Shown here piece after piece: positions 1 to 7,914 of a DNA stretch of 7,914 nt. Source of the DNA: Streptosporangiaceae bacterium (GTDB lineage: Bacteria > Actinomycetota > Actinomycetes > Streptosporangiales > Streptosporangiaceae); assembly GCA_030045295.1 (NCBI GenBank), contig JASIGD010000535.1, positions 1-7,914 on the forward strand. The letters run 5' to 3'. Under the pieces are notes generated by a model. It made no database searches. It had not been told where the DNA came from and saw only the letters and a list, made by a program, of their open reading frames with translations. Position 1 is the first letter of the stretch. Every line of letters starts with the position of its first letter. The position numbers and the translations under genes are program-made.

Positions 1-1398
<1,398 letters not shown>

Positions 1399-1399
<1 letters not shown>

Positions 1400-3063
1400 C
1401 ACGGCTTCTCCGGGATCATCTCGATGGCGTGTACCGGGCACTGCTCGTAACAGATCCCGCAGCCCGTGCACCGGTCATAGTCGAACACGTAGGCGTAGTC
1501 CGTCCCGTGCTCGTGGCCTGCCGGGCGGCTGGGGCGGATCTTGATGATCGCGTCTTCCGGGCAGGAGCCGAAGCAGCCGTCGCACTCGAAGCAGTTGCCG
1601 CACGACAAGCAGCGGCCTGCCTCGTACGCGGCCTGGTCCGCGGACAGGCCGCCGACCACCTCGGTGAAATCGGCGACACGCCCAGCGGGCTCGATCTCGG
1701 GCTGGCGGCGCCGTTCGGCGTCAGAGAAGTACCACGGGCGCAGCAGGTCGAAGGCGGCCAGATCATTCTTGGCCGGCGTGACGCCCTCATCGCCGCGGAG
1801 GTAGGCGTCGATGAACCGCGCGGCCTTCTTCCCGTGCCCGACGCCCACCGTGACCGTCCGCTCGGACGGCACCATGTCCCCGCCGGCGAACACGCCAGGC
1901 CTGCCCGTCATCATCGACGGTGACACCACGACGGTCCCGTCCGGCTTGAATTCAACGTCGGGGACCTGCCGCAGGAACCCGGTATCGGCGTCCTGTCCCA
2001 CGGCCATGATGACGGTGTCGGCGGCGAGTGTCTCCAGCCGGCCGGTCGGGTGTGGCCGCCCCTCCTCATCCAGCTCCATCACCTCGACGGTCAGCTCGGG
2101 ACCTTCGAAGGCGGCGATGGTGCGGAGCCAGTTGATGCGCACGCCCTCGCGTTCGGCGTCGGCGGCTTCTTCCTCGTGCGCGGGCATCTGCGCCCGGGTG
2201 CGCCGGTAGACGATCATCGTGTCCTGGGCACCCAGCCGCCTCGCGACCCGCGCCGCGTCCATCGCGGTGTTGCCGCCGCCGTACACCGCGACCCGGCGGC
2301 CGATCACCGGGCGGGCGCCGGAGGCCACGTCCCGCAGGAACGGCACCGCATCGATGATCTTGCCCGCGTCCCTGGCCGGGATATCGACATGCTTGGACAG
2401 GTGCGCGCCGACCGCGACGAACACCGCGTCGAACCCGCCCGTGGCTTGCTCGGCGGCCAGGTCGGTGACCCGGTGGCCGCAGGTCGTCCGCACGCCGAGC
2501 GCCTCGATCCTGGCCAGCTCACCCGCCAGCACATCCCGGGGCAGACGGTACGCGGGGATGCCGTAGCGCATCATCCCGCCCGGTTCGGCGCCGGCGTCAC
2601 GGATCTCGACCTCGTGTCCCCGGCGCGCCAGGTGATAGGCCGCCGACAGGCCACTCGGGCCGGCCCCGATGACGAGTACCCGCTTACCCGTGCCGGCCGG
2701 CGGGGGATCGAACCGCCACCCGCGGTCAAGGGCCAGATCGCCGAGGAACCGCTCAACCGAATGGATCGAGACCGAGCTGTCGAGCTCGGCCCGGTTGCAG
2801 GCGCCCTCACATGGGTGATAACAGACCCGGCCGTGGATGGCCGGGAAGGGATTGTCGGCGGTCAGCTGCCGCCAGGCCCGCTCAGGCTCGCCCGCCCGGC
2901 TGCTGGCCAGCCAGGCCTGGATATTCTCCCCGGCCGGGCAGCCCGCGTTGCACGGCGGGAGCAGGTCACCGTAGACCGGCGTGCGCGTCCGCAGCGGGCC
3001 GGCCAGCGCGGCGCCGTGCAGCAGGTCCGGCAGCGGCGTCAGGTCACGCGGCGGATGGGTCAT
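1399..3063 (-). CDS. GltD-like NAD(P)H/FAD oxidoreductase with C-terminal 4Fe-4S ferredoxin domain
   Basis: This 554-residue cytoplasmic flavoprotein is related to the glutamate synthase small subunit and NfnB, but there is no gltB here. The N-terminal iron-sulfur part has C38xxxC42P and C81xxxC85xxxC89. The FAD fold carries GAGPSG (133-138), the NAD(P)H fold GGGNTAMD (262-269) followed by YRRTRAQMP, and GGD (394-396) closes the FAD site. Unlike plain GltD, it has a C-terminal extension: C485xxC488, then C491xxC494xxC497xxxC501P, and C532xxC535xxC538xxxC542P, enough for two [4Fe-4S] clusters plus an extra CxxC. It overlaps nifJ by one base (TGATG), so its likely job is moving electrons between the NifJ ferredoxin pool and NAD(P)H; that is inference. 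An in-frame ATG at 3120 would add 19 low-complexity residues. I chose 3063 because AAAGGGA (3072-3078) lies 8 nt upstream. It should not be read as assimilatory glutamate synthase merely from its name. Confidence 0.9.
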
Positions 3064-3071
3064 CGGCCGGG

Positions 3072-3078
3072 TCCCTTT
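3072..3078 (-). promoter_or_regulatory. Ribosome binding site deciding the start of the GltD-like gene
   Basis: The minus strand reads AAAGGGA, ending 8 nt before the ATG at 3063. It supports that start over the in-frame ATG at 3120. Confidence 0.6.
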
Positions 3079-3134
3079 CTTCGACGGCGAGCATGCCCTC
3101 AGTCTGTCGCGCCATGGCACCGGGTGGGAAGAAC

Positions 3135-3176
3135 GGGCCGTTACAGCTGATCAGCTGAGAGGGCCGGTTAGAGCTG
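3135..3176 (-). repeat. Near-perfect direct repeat and 14-bp palindrome at the 3' end of gap
   Basis: The minus strand has CAGCTCTAACCGGCCC (3176-3161), which contains the gap stop codon. It is followed by CAGCTGTAACGGCCC (3149-3135), which differs by one substitution and one deleted base. Between and overlapping them, 3144-3157 is the perfect palindrome CAGCTGATCAGCTG. The block lies in the 104-bp gap between gap and the GltD-like gene. A small local duplication of the gene's end fits; an operator or a weak 5-bp hairpin with a GATC loop are alternatives. There is no T-run, so an intrinsic terminator is unlikely. Nothing else, including a clear promoter, is visible in this gap. Confidence 0.6.
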
Positions 3177-4169
3177 CTGGCCGACCAGGGTGGCCAGGTC
3201 GGCGAGTCGGCAGGTGTATCCCCATTCGTTGTCGTACCAGCCGAATACCTTGGCCAGGGTCCCGGAGGCCTGGGTCAGCGCGGAGTCGAATACGCATGAG
3301 GCGGGGTCGCCGATGATGTCGCGGGAGACGATCGGGTCGGTGCTGTACCGGATGATGCCGGCCAGCGGGCCGGCCGCGGCGGCGGCGAACGCTTGGTTGA
3401 TGGCCTCGGCGGTGACGTCGCGGCGGAGCACGACGGCCAGGTCGGTCAGCGACCCGTCCTCGACCGGGACGCGGACGGCGACCCCGTCCAGCTTCCCGGC
3501 CAGGGCGGGGATGACTTCGCCGGTGGCGCGGGCCGCGCCGGTGCTGGTGGGCACGATGCTGACCGCCGCGGACCGGGCCCGCCGCAGGTCCTTGTGCGGC
3601 CCGTCCAGCAGCATCTGGTCCCCGGTGTAGGCGTGCACCGTGGTCATGAACCCGCGGGCCACACCGAACGCGTCGTGCAGCACCTTGACCATCGGGGCCA
3701 CGCAGTTGGTGGTGCAGGACGCGGCGGAGATCACGTCATGCCGGGCCGGGTCATAGCCGCTATCGTTGACCCCGGGGACCACGGTCAGGTCCACGCCCTG
3801 GCCCGGAGCCGAGATCAGCACCTTCCGCGCGCCGCCCTTCAGGTGCACCGCCGCGCCGTCCCGGCTGCGGAACTTGCCGGTCGACTCGACCACCACCTCC
3901 GCGCCCAGCTCGCCCCAGTCGATCCGCGCCGGGTCCCGCTCGGACAGCACCGCAATGCGGGTTCCCGCCACCGTCAGCGAACCGGCGTCGTGCTCCACGG
4001 CCCGGCCGAGCCGGCCGTAGGTGGAGTCGAACGCGAGCAGGTGCGCCAGCGTCCGCGCGTCGGTGATGTCATTGACCGCCACCACCTCCAGGTCGGCCCG
4101 CTCCAGCGCCAGCCGCGTGAACGCCCGCCCGATCCGTCCGAACCCGTTGATTCCCACTCTGGTCGTCAT
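3168..4169 (-). CDS. gap: Type I glyceraldehyde-3-phosphate dehydrogenase (phosphorylating)
   Basis: This tetrameric cytoplasmic glycolytic enzyme converts glyceraldehyde 3-phosphate, phosphate and NAD+ to 1,3-bisphosphoglycerate and NADH. The 333 residues match normal family length. The Rossmann motif GFGRIGR is at 9-15. The Asp of VND (D34), which contacts the adenosine ribose in NAD-dependent enzymes, argues for NAD. The catalytic motif SCTTNC places the nucleophile at C152, and H179 (TTVHAYT) is the base. GPHKDLRRAR follows at 190-199, and YDNEWGY at 312-318 is the C-terminal signature. AGGAGGAA (4176-4183) is a strong ribosome site before the ATG at 4169. It is first in a row with the GltD-like gene and nifJ, not with pgk and tpi, so it may be an extra isozyme for low-oxygen growth; only the whole genome could show that. 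A DosR-like palindrome lies about 88 bp upstream. Identity is certain; the isozyme role is inference. Confidence 0.97.
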   Translation of the reverse strand: MTTRVGINGFGRIGRAFTRLALERADLEVVAVNDITDARTLAHLLAFDSTYGRLGRAVEHDAGSLTVAGTRIAVLSERDPARIDWGELGAEVVVESTGKFRSRDGAAVHLKGGARKVLISAPGQGVDLTVVPGVNDSGYDPARHDVISAASCTTNCVAPMVKVLHDAFGVARGFMTTVHAYTGDQMLLDGPHKDLRRARSAAVSIVPTSTGAARATGEVIPALAGKLDGVAVRVPVEDGSLTDLAVVLRRDVTAEAINQAFAAAAAGPLAGIIRYSTDPIVSRDIIGDPASCVFDSALTQASGTLAKVFGWYDNEWGYTCRLADLATLVGQQL

Positions 4170-4250
4170 CTGAGCTTCCTCCTCAAAGGTGCCTCTTCAT
4201 TTTGGGTCGGCCAGGCCGCCGGCGGCTAGCGTCGATGGGTACACGATCGC

Positions 4251-4264
4251 GGGACCATCGGCCC
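4251..4264 (-). promoter_or_regulatory. Candidate DosR/DevR-type operator upstream of gap
   Basis: The plus strand reads GGGACCATCGGCCC, and the minus strand GGGCCGATGGTCCC. Against the published mycobacterial DosR core GGGACTWWAGTCCC it matches 11 of 14 positions in either orientation, and 12 of 20 in the longer form. Its centre is about 88 bp before the gap ATG. If it sits at -42 as many DosR sites do, the -10 would fall near 4222-4230, where the minus strand has GCTAGCC, a poor TANNNT match. GGG/CCC palindromes are common in G+C-rich DNA, so this is a candidate only. The gene content supports oxygen-responsive control. Confidence 0.4.
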
Positions 4265-4290
4265 TTCAGCCGCGAGCAGGCAGGTTGTAA

Positions 4291-4312
4291 GATCCCCGCC
4301 CAAGCGGAGATC
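4291..4312 (-). terminator. Stem-loop, possible terminator or leader structure before the gap promoter
   Basis: In minus-strand RNA the arms GATCTCCGC and GCGGGGATC pair over 9 bp (eight Watson-Crick, one G-U) around a TTGG loop, then TTACAA. In plus-strand RNA the fifth pair becomes a C-A mismatch, so the structure favours minus-strand transcription. It lies just upstream of the DosR-like box and could stop readthrough into gap. There is no long U-run, as is usual in actinobacteria. Confidence 0.35.
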
Positions 4313-4564
4313 GGCTCATGGCCGCGCCGCGCGGCGGCACCGGAAGGATGCCTCAGTCGGCACCACCGTTATGGTGTGGCCAAGCCACGTCGGTCAGCTC
4401 ACCGATTCTTGGTTGCAGCGCGGTCAGGTCGCGGGCCGGCCGACTCGTTCAAGGACCCGGTTTGCCTGGCACGTTCCGGCTCGAAAGGTCCCCGCCCGCG
4501 TCTTGGAACTTGAGGCGCAGACAACAAGGGATCGCGGAGTTGTGGCCGGGCATTGAACTTACGA

Positions 4565-4590
4565 CCGCCCGATACGCAGGGTACGGGCGG
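4565..4590 (-). terminator. Stem-loop downstream of the hydrogenase large subunit, likely terminator
   Basis: The arms CCGCCCG and CGGGCGG pair perfectly. Past a one-base bulge a further TAC/GTA extends the stem to 10 bp, with a 5-nt loop. It starts about 58 nt after the hydA stop codon, a suitable place for the end of the operon transcript. No U-tract follows on the minus strand, so function as an intrinsic terminator is uncertain. Confidence 0.4.
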
Positions 4591-4647
4591 GAGTTTCTGT
4601 ATCTTTCGTGCGGTCCGCTGGGCTGCAGGCGACGCCTTGCTTGCTCG

Positions 4648-5955
4648 TTACGTTCGCTGGACGCGCAGGTCGAGGAAGTGGGCGGCGCAGGAGATGCACG
4701 GGTCGTAGCTGCGTACGGCCTGTTCGCATTGCCAGGTGAGCTGCTCGTGCGGAAGCTCGAGCCGGTCGGCGACGAAGGCGCGGAGATCGGCTTCGATGAT
4801 CCGCTGGTTCTGCGAGGTGGGCGGGACGATCTTCGCGTCGGCGATGGTGCCGTCGGCGTTGATCTGATAGCGGTTGTACAGCAGGCCGCGCGGCGCCTCG
4901 GTGCAGCCGTATCCGGCGGCACCGTGCGGCGGGACGTCGATATACGGGGGATCGGGCGGCTCGTAGCCGCCGATCAGCCGGAGTGCCTCGTCGCAGGCGT
5001 AGAGGACCTCGACGGCACGGACGATGATGCTGCGGAACGGGTTGGTGCATGCGGGCCCGAGCCCGGCGGCCCGCGCCGCGTCGGCTGCCGGACCGGACAG
5101 GCGGTCGGAGTTCAGGCTGTACCGGGCCATGGGCCCGACCAGGTACGTTCCGCCATCGGCCAGCTGTGAGTGCAAGGCGGTGGAGTGCGGGACCTGGAAT
5201 TCGGTGAAGTTTTCGTCGTAGTCGCGGACGGTGATGTCCAGGCCCTGGCTGGAGACGATGCGTCCTCGCGTGATCGGGTACTCGGTGGGGTGACGGAGCG
5301 AGACGAAGGTGTAGTCGTGGTCGAACTCGGGAAACGGGAAGGCGGCCACCCAGCGGACGGTGTCCAGGGCATCCTCACGGGCCTGCTCCAGCTGTCCGGT
5401 GAGGGCGCGCAGCTCGCTCGGTGCCGGTACCCGGTAGAAGCCGCCGAGGCGGACGTTGACGGGGTGGACGGACCGGCCGCCGATGACCTCGATCAGCCGG
5501 TTGCCGGCCTTCTTGAGCCGCAGCCCCCGCTTCAGCAGCTCAGGCCGCTCGCGGGCCATGTGCAGGCCGCTTTCGTAGCCGAGGAAGTCCGGGGCGTGCA
5601 GCAGGTAGATGTGCAGCGTATGGCTTTCGATCCACTCGCCGCAGTAGATGAGGCGCCGCAGGGCGGCGATCGGCTCCGGGACCTGCGCGCCGCAGGCGTC
5701 TTCGACGGCCTGGCACCCGCTCATCTGGTAGGCAATCGGGCAGATGCCGCAGATCCGCGCGGTGATATCCGGCGGCTCGGTGTACCGCCGCCCGCGCAGC
5801 AGTGCTTCGAAGAACCGGGGTGGTTCGTAGATGTCGAGCCGCGTCTCGGTGACCTGCCCGTCGCGGACGACAACTTCCAGGCCGCCTTCGCCCTCGACCC
5901 TGGCCAGGGCCGTCACGGTGACTGACCGGCTACGAGGGGTCTTACCGTGGGTCAT
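4648..5955 (-). CDS. hydA: [NiFe] hydrogenase large (catalytic) subunit, group 3b-like (HydA/HyhL)
   Basis: This cytoplasmic subunit carries the Ni-Fe(CN)2CO site that interconverts H2 and protons. Both ligand motifs are intact: R67ICGIC72P near the N-terminus and D418PCISC423AAH426 at the C-terminus, so Ni ligands are C69, C72, C420 and C423. RVEGEG (19-24) is the conserved early Glu motif. At 435 residues it has the usual length for group 3 enzymes and is shorter than membrane uptake types. Nine residues (FLDLRVQRT) follow H426 and should be removed by a maturation protease, which is not in the window. The start at 5955 has AGGAGG at 5965-5970 and overlaps the small-subunit gene by 14 nt. 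The frame stays open farther upstream, but that part is antiparallel noise inside the small-subunit gene. Group 3b is assigned from the HydG-HydD-HydA order and the small-subunit pattern; NADP versus NAD preference cannot be read. Confidence 0.93.
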   Translation of the reverse strand: MTHGKTPRSRSVTVTALARVEGEGGLEVVVRDGQVTETRLDIYEPPRFFEALLRGRRYTEPPDITARICGICPIAYQMSGCQAVEDACGAQVPEPIAALRRLIYCGEWIESHTLHIYLLHAPDFLGYESGLHMARERPELLKRGLRLKKAGNRLIEVIGGRSVHPVNVRLGGFYRVPAPSELRALTGQLEQAREDALDTVRWVAAFPFPEFDHDYTFVSLRHPTEYPITRGRIVSSQGLDITVRDYDENFTEFQVPHSTALHSQLADGGTYLVGPMARYSLNSDRLSGPAADAARAAGLGPACTNPFRSIIVRAVEVLYACDEALRLIGGYEPPDPPYIDVPPHGAAGYGCTEAPRGLLYNRYQINADGTIADAKIVPPTSQNQRIIEADLRAFVADRLELPHEQLTWQCEQAVRSYDPCISCAAHFLDLRVQRT

Positions 5956-6745
5956 GCGCTTCGGCCTCCTCGCGGAACGGGGCGGCGTTGGCGTTGAAGG
6001 TGCGGAATACCCGGGCCAGGTCGGGATGGTCGACACCGAGCCTGTGCCACCAGGCCGCCAGCGCGGCGGTGTTCGGCGCTTCCATCGGCCCGAAGCAGCC
6101 GTAGCAGCCGCGTGCGTATGACGGACACAGTGCGCCGCACCCGGCGTGCGTGACCGGGCCGAGGCAGGGCGTGCCGTGCGCCACCATGACACAGGTGATC
6201 CCGGCCCGCTTGCACTCGATGCACACGCTGTGCCCGCGGACGTTGGGCCGCCGGCCGCGCAGGAACGCCGCCACCACGTCCAGTAGCTGCCGGCGGTCGA
6301 TCGGGCAGCCCCGGAGCTCGAAGTCGACGCGCACGTGATCGGCGATCGCGGTGGAAGTCGCCAGCGTGGCGATGTAATCCGGGCGGGCATACACCAGACG
6401 GCTGAACTCCTCCACGTCGCCGAAGTTCCGCAGCGCCTGGATGCCCCCGGCGGTGGCGCACGCGCCGATGGTGACCAGGAACCGCGATGCCTCGCGGACC
6501 TCGCGGATCCGCTGCGCGTCGGCCGCAGTGGTGATCGAGCCCTCGACCAGTGACAGGTCATACGGGCCGGAGATCACCTCTCGGGATGCCTCGGGAAAAG
6601 ACGCGATCTGGACCGACTCGGCCACCTGCAGCAGCTCGTCCTCGCAGTTCAGCAGGGTGAGCTGGCAGCCATCGCAGGAGGAGAACTTCCATACCGCGAG
6701 CGTCGGCCTGCGCGGACTCGGCCGCGCGCCATCTGCATTGCTCAT
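5942..6745 (-). CDS. hydD: [NiFe] hydrogenase small subunit, group 3b-like (HydD/HyhS)
   Basis: This 267-residue subunit relays electrons between the NiFe site of HydA and the diaphorase part of the complex. [11 protein letters not shown] holds C24 and C27 of the proximal cluster, with C96 (GAC) and C147 (RGCP) as its other ligands. Eight more Cys (C175, C178, C185, C194, C203, C207, C214, C217) can bind two further [4Fe-4S] clusters. There is no Tat signal peptide and no C-terminal membrane anchor, so it is a soluble cytoplasmic type, unlike groups 1 and 2 uptake enzymes with periplasmic export. The start at 6745 shares one base with the hydG stop (TGATG), and GGGAGG (6750-6755) lies close upstream. 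An upstream in-frame start would add 38 residues overlapping hydG and is not credible. The family is clear; subgroup is by inference from neighbours. Confidence 0.92.
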   Translation of the reverse strand: MSNADGARPSPRRPTLAVWKFSSCDGCQLTLLNCEDELLQVAESVQIASFPEASREVISGPYDLSLVEGSITTAADAQRIREVREASRFLVTIGACATAGGIQALRNFGDVEEFSRLVYARPDYIATLATSTAIADHVRVDFELRGCPIDRRQLLDVVAAFLRGRRPNVRGHSVCIECKRAGITCVMVAHGTPCLGPVTHAGCGALCPSYARGCYGCFGPMEAPNTAALAAWWHRLGVDHPDLARVFRTFNANAAPFREEAEAHDPR

Positions 6746-7596
6746 CACGCCTCCCGAAGGTTCAGCCACGGCGCCAGCCGCCGGTGGCAGAAGACCGGGC
6801 CGTCGCGGCACATCAGGAAGGGGCCCAGCTGGCAGTGTCCGCACATGGCGACGGCGCACTGCATATTGCGTTCCATCGACAAGAAGATCCGGTCATCGGG
6901 CACGCCGGCAGTCTGGAGCGCCCGGATGGTGAACCGCATCATGATCTCCGGGCCGACCATGAACGCCGTCGCCGTCGCCGGATCGAACCGCGCGGTGGCG
7001 ATCAGATCGGGCACGACTCCGACGTCGCCTCGCCAGCCGCCGGCCGCGGTGTCCACGGTGACCTGCACGTCAAGGTCGAACCGGCTGCGCCAGCGGGTCA
7101 GCTCGCCGGTGAACAGCAGGTCGGCGGGCGTACGGGCGCCGTAAAGCAAGACCACCCGGCGGTAGCGGTCACGGTGCGCGAGAAGGTGGTACACCGCAGG
7201 GCGCACCGGGGGCAGCCCTATGCCGCCGGCGATGACCACCACGTCGGCGCCCTCAGCCTGTTCCAGCGGCCAGCAGGTGCCGTAAGGCCCGCGCACGCCG
7301 ACGCGGTCCCCCGGCTCCAGGGAGCACAGCGCGTGGGTGGCCATCCCGACGTCGCGGATCGTGTGCAGCACCGGGCCGCCCGTGGCCGGGTCGCCGCTGA
7401 TTGAGATCGGCACCTCGCCGGTGCCGAACGCGCCGAGCATGTTGAACTGGCCGGCCCGGAAGGCGAACACCTGCCCTGCCGGCGGTTCGAGCTCCAGGGT
7501 GACCGTGTCGTCTGATTCCCGCCGCGTGGCGGTCACTCGCCAAGAGGCCGGCTCGGTCCACGGGCTGGCCGCCGAAGGTTCAGACAGCGGATGCAT
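6745..7596 (-). CDS. hydG: Hydrogenase FAD/NAD(P)/[2Fe-2S] diaphorase subunit (HydG-like, PyrK/ferredoxin-reductase family)
   Basis: This subunit exchanges electrons between NAD(P)H and the iron-sulfur chain of the hydrogenase. The FAD-binding beta-barrel spans about residues 15-110, with FRAGQFNML (46-54) and PISIS (63-67). The nucleotide-binding fold follows, with [11 protein letters not shown] (123-133) and VGPEIMM (214-220). The C-terminal pattern C247x4C252xxC255x7C263, followed by GPVF, is the [2Fe-2S] site shared with the dihydroorotate dehydrogenase electron-transfer subunit. With 283 residues it has normal length. The pyrimidine role is excluded by the hydrogenase neighbours. The start at 7596 overlaps the upstream gene by 17 nt and has only a weak GGGAA site (7602-7606), so it may rely on coupled translation. 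An earlier in-frame start at 7770 would add 58 residues of wrong-frame composition. The cofactor NAD versus NADP is not decidable by eye. Confidence 0.9.
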   Translation of the reverse strand: MHPLSEPSAASPWTEPASWRVTATRRESDDTVTLELEPPAGQVFAFRAGQFNMLGAFGTGEVPISISGDPATGGPVLHTIRDVGMATHALCSLEPGDRVGVRGPYGTCWPLEQAEGADVVVIAGGIGLPPVRPAVYHLLAHRDRYRRVVLLYGARTPADLLFTGELTRWRSRFDLDVQVTVDTAAGGWRGDVGVVPDLIATARFDPATATAFMVGPEIMMRFTIRALQTAGVPDDRIFLSMERNMQCAVAMCGHCQLGPFLMCRDGPVFCHRRLAPWLNLREA

Positions 7597-7914
7597 GGGC
7601 GTTCCCGTACACGTCCAGCAGCTGGAGCCGTGTGGCCTGCAGCCGCTGGATGGCCAGGCGGGCGAACAGCTGGGTGAGTTCGAATCCCAGCCGCGGGTCG
7701 TTGACACACTTTCCGCGCAGGCAGATCCCGTCCAGGGCGATGGCGCGCACCGGCTCGACAGCCCGGCCATCGAACTGCCACTGGTGCGGCTCCAGCAGCC
7801 AGGAGAACCCGGCCACGTCGCCGGCTGCGAGGGTCTGCACGATGATAGGCCCGCGGCCCGCGGCGGCGATCTCCAGCGCTACCTTGCCCTCCCGGATCAA
7901 GAAGCACCGGTCGG
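7580..7914 (-). CDS. Cyclic-nucleotide-binding-like (Crp-fold) protein of the hydrogenase operon, C-terminal part (runs off right edge)
   Basis: The last 110 residues are visible; the frame continues past the edge, so the start is unknown. The visible part begins [14 protein letters not shown], typical of a cNMP-domain beta strand. It continues with [13 protein letters not shown] and [12 protein letters not shown], the region equivalent to the phosphate-binding cassette. There the usual Gly-Glu is Gly-Asp, with extra residues before the Arg, so real cAMP binding is doubtful. After the final helix ([14 protein letters not shown]) the protein ends: there is no helix-turn-helix, so it is probably not a transcription factor. 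Two Cys sit close together in CLRGKC. It precedes and overlaps hydG, as similar proteins do in other actinobacterial group 3b operons. A role as ligand or redox sensor of the hydrogenase, or as an accessory subunit, is speculation. The TTG within the frame at 7900 is not a start. Confidence 0.8.
   Translation of the reverse strand, partial: DRCFLIREGKVALEIAAAGRGPIIVQTLAAGDVAGFSWLLEPHQWQFDGRAVEPVRAIALDGICLRGKCVNDPRLGFELTQLFARLAIQRLQATRLQLLDVYGNAHASAV

Larger units (their letters stand above)
4170..4647. other. 478-bp intergenic region between the hydrogenase and gap units
   Basis: No convincing gene lies here. Open frames on both strands lack family motifs, and several are extensions of frames antiparallel to hydA. 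It holds stem-loops at 4565-4590 and 4291-4312, a shorter stem GTGGC-CAA-GCCAC at 4376-4388, the DosR-like box at 4251-4264 and the gap ribosome site. It should therefore contain the 3' end of the hydrogenase transcript and the promoter of gap. The composition is not strikingly different from its surroundings. No tRNA-like cloverleaf or inverted-repeat-flanked element is visible. Confidence 0.7.

Noticed and set aside
2050..3150. Long plus-strand open frame antiparallel to the GltD-like gene
   Set aside because: Its composition (Arg, Gly, Ala, Pro, His) is that of a reverse-strand shadow, and the minus-strand protein has clear motifs throughout.
4627..4637. Short palindrome AGGCGACGCCT just after the hydA stop
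   Set aside because: With a one-base centre it can form only a 3-4 bp hairpin; the stem at 4565-4590 is a better terminator candidate.
4318..5169. Long plus-strand open frame over the intergenic region and hydA
   Set aside because: Most of it is antiparallel to a well-supported gene, no motif is recognisable, and G+C-rich DNA gives long spurious frames.
5956..6561. In-frame upstream extension of the hydrogenase large subunit to 637 residues
   Set aside because: The added stretch is Arg/Ser/Pro-rich, lies inside the small-subunit gene in another frame, and has no family match; AGGAGG supports the start at 5955.
6746..6859. 38-residue N-terminal extension of the small subunit, potentially a signal peptide
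   Set aside because: It is antiphase to the end of hydG, contains no twin-arginine motif with a hydrophobic core, and GGGAGG supports the start at 6745.
7597..7770. 58-residue N-terminal extension of HydG
   Set aside because: It overlaps the sensor gene in another frame and has wrong-frame composition; the FAD domain begins soon after the ATG at 7596.

Overview
The window is G+C-rich, with strong Shine-Dalgarno sites, tightly overlapping genes and typical actinomycete codon use. The protein families suggest an aerobic or facultative actinobacterium (Streptomyces/Streptosporangium/Frankia/mycobacterial type); genus cannot be fixed from the sequence. All six genes lie on the minus strand, so transcription runs from high to low coordinates. 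No tRNA, rRNA, CRISPR array, insertion sequence or plus-strand gene could be supported.

Region 1 (7914 down to 4648) is the distal part of a group 3b (NAD(P)-linked, 'sulfhydrogenase'-type) [NiFe] hydrogenase operon. It starts with the end of a cyclic-nucleotide-binding-like protein, truncated by the window edge. Then come the FAD/NAD(P)/[2Fe-2S] diaphorase subunit (HydG-like), the small subunit with Cys sites for three [4Fe-4S] clusters (HydD-like) and the catalytic large subunit with both Ni-binding Cys pairs (HydA-like). Each gene overlaps the next by 17, 1 and 14 nt, so they are almost certainly translated together. The [4Fe-4S] beta subunit (HydB) and the maturation genes are not in view.

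Region 2 (4647 to 4170) is 478 bp without a gene. It holds two stem-loops that form well in minus-strand RNA, and an imperfect palindrome resembling a DosR/DevR dormancy-regulator box about 88 bp before the next start codon.

Region 3 (4169 down to 1) is a second unit: type I glyceraldehyde-3-phosphate dehydrogenase, a GltD-like flavoprotein with N- and C-terminal iron-sulfur domains, and the first 466 residues of pyruvate:ferredoxin (flavodoxin) oxidoreductase (NifJ), which runs off the left edge. The last two genes share one base in TGATG.

Read together, this is a compact redox island for oxygen limitation. GAPDH makes NADH in glycolysis. NifJ oxidises pyruvate to acetyl-CoA and low-potential electrons. 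The GltD-like protein is a plausible bridge from ferredoxin to NAD(P)+. The group 3b hydrogenase can vent NAD(P)H electrons as H2 or recover them. The families are clear from motifs; the integrated route and the DosR control are inference.
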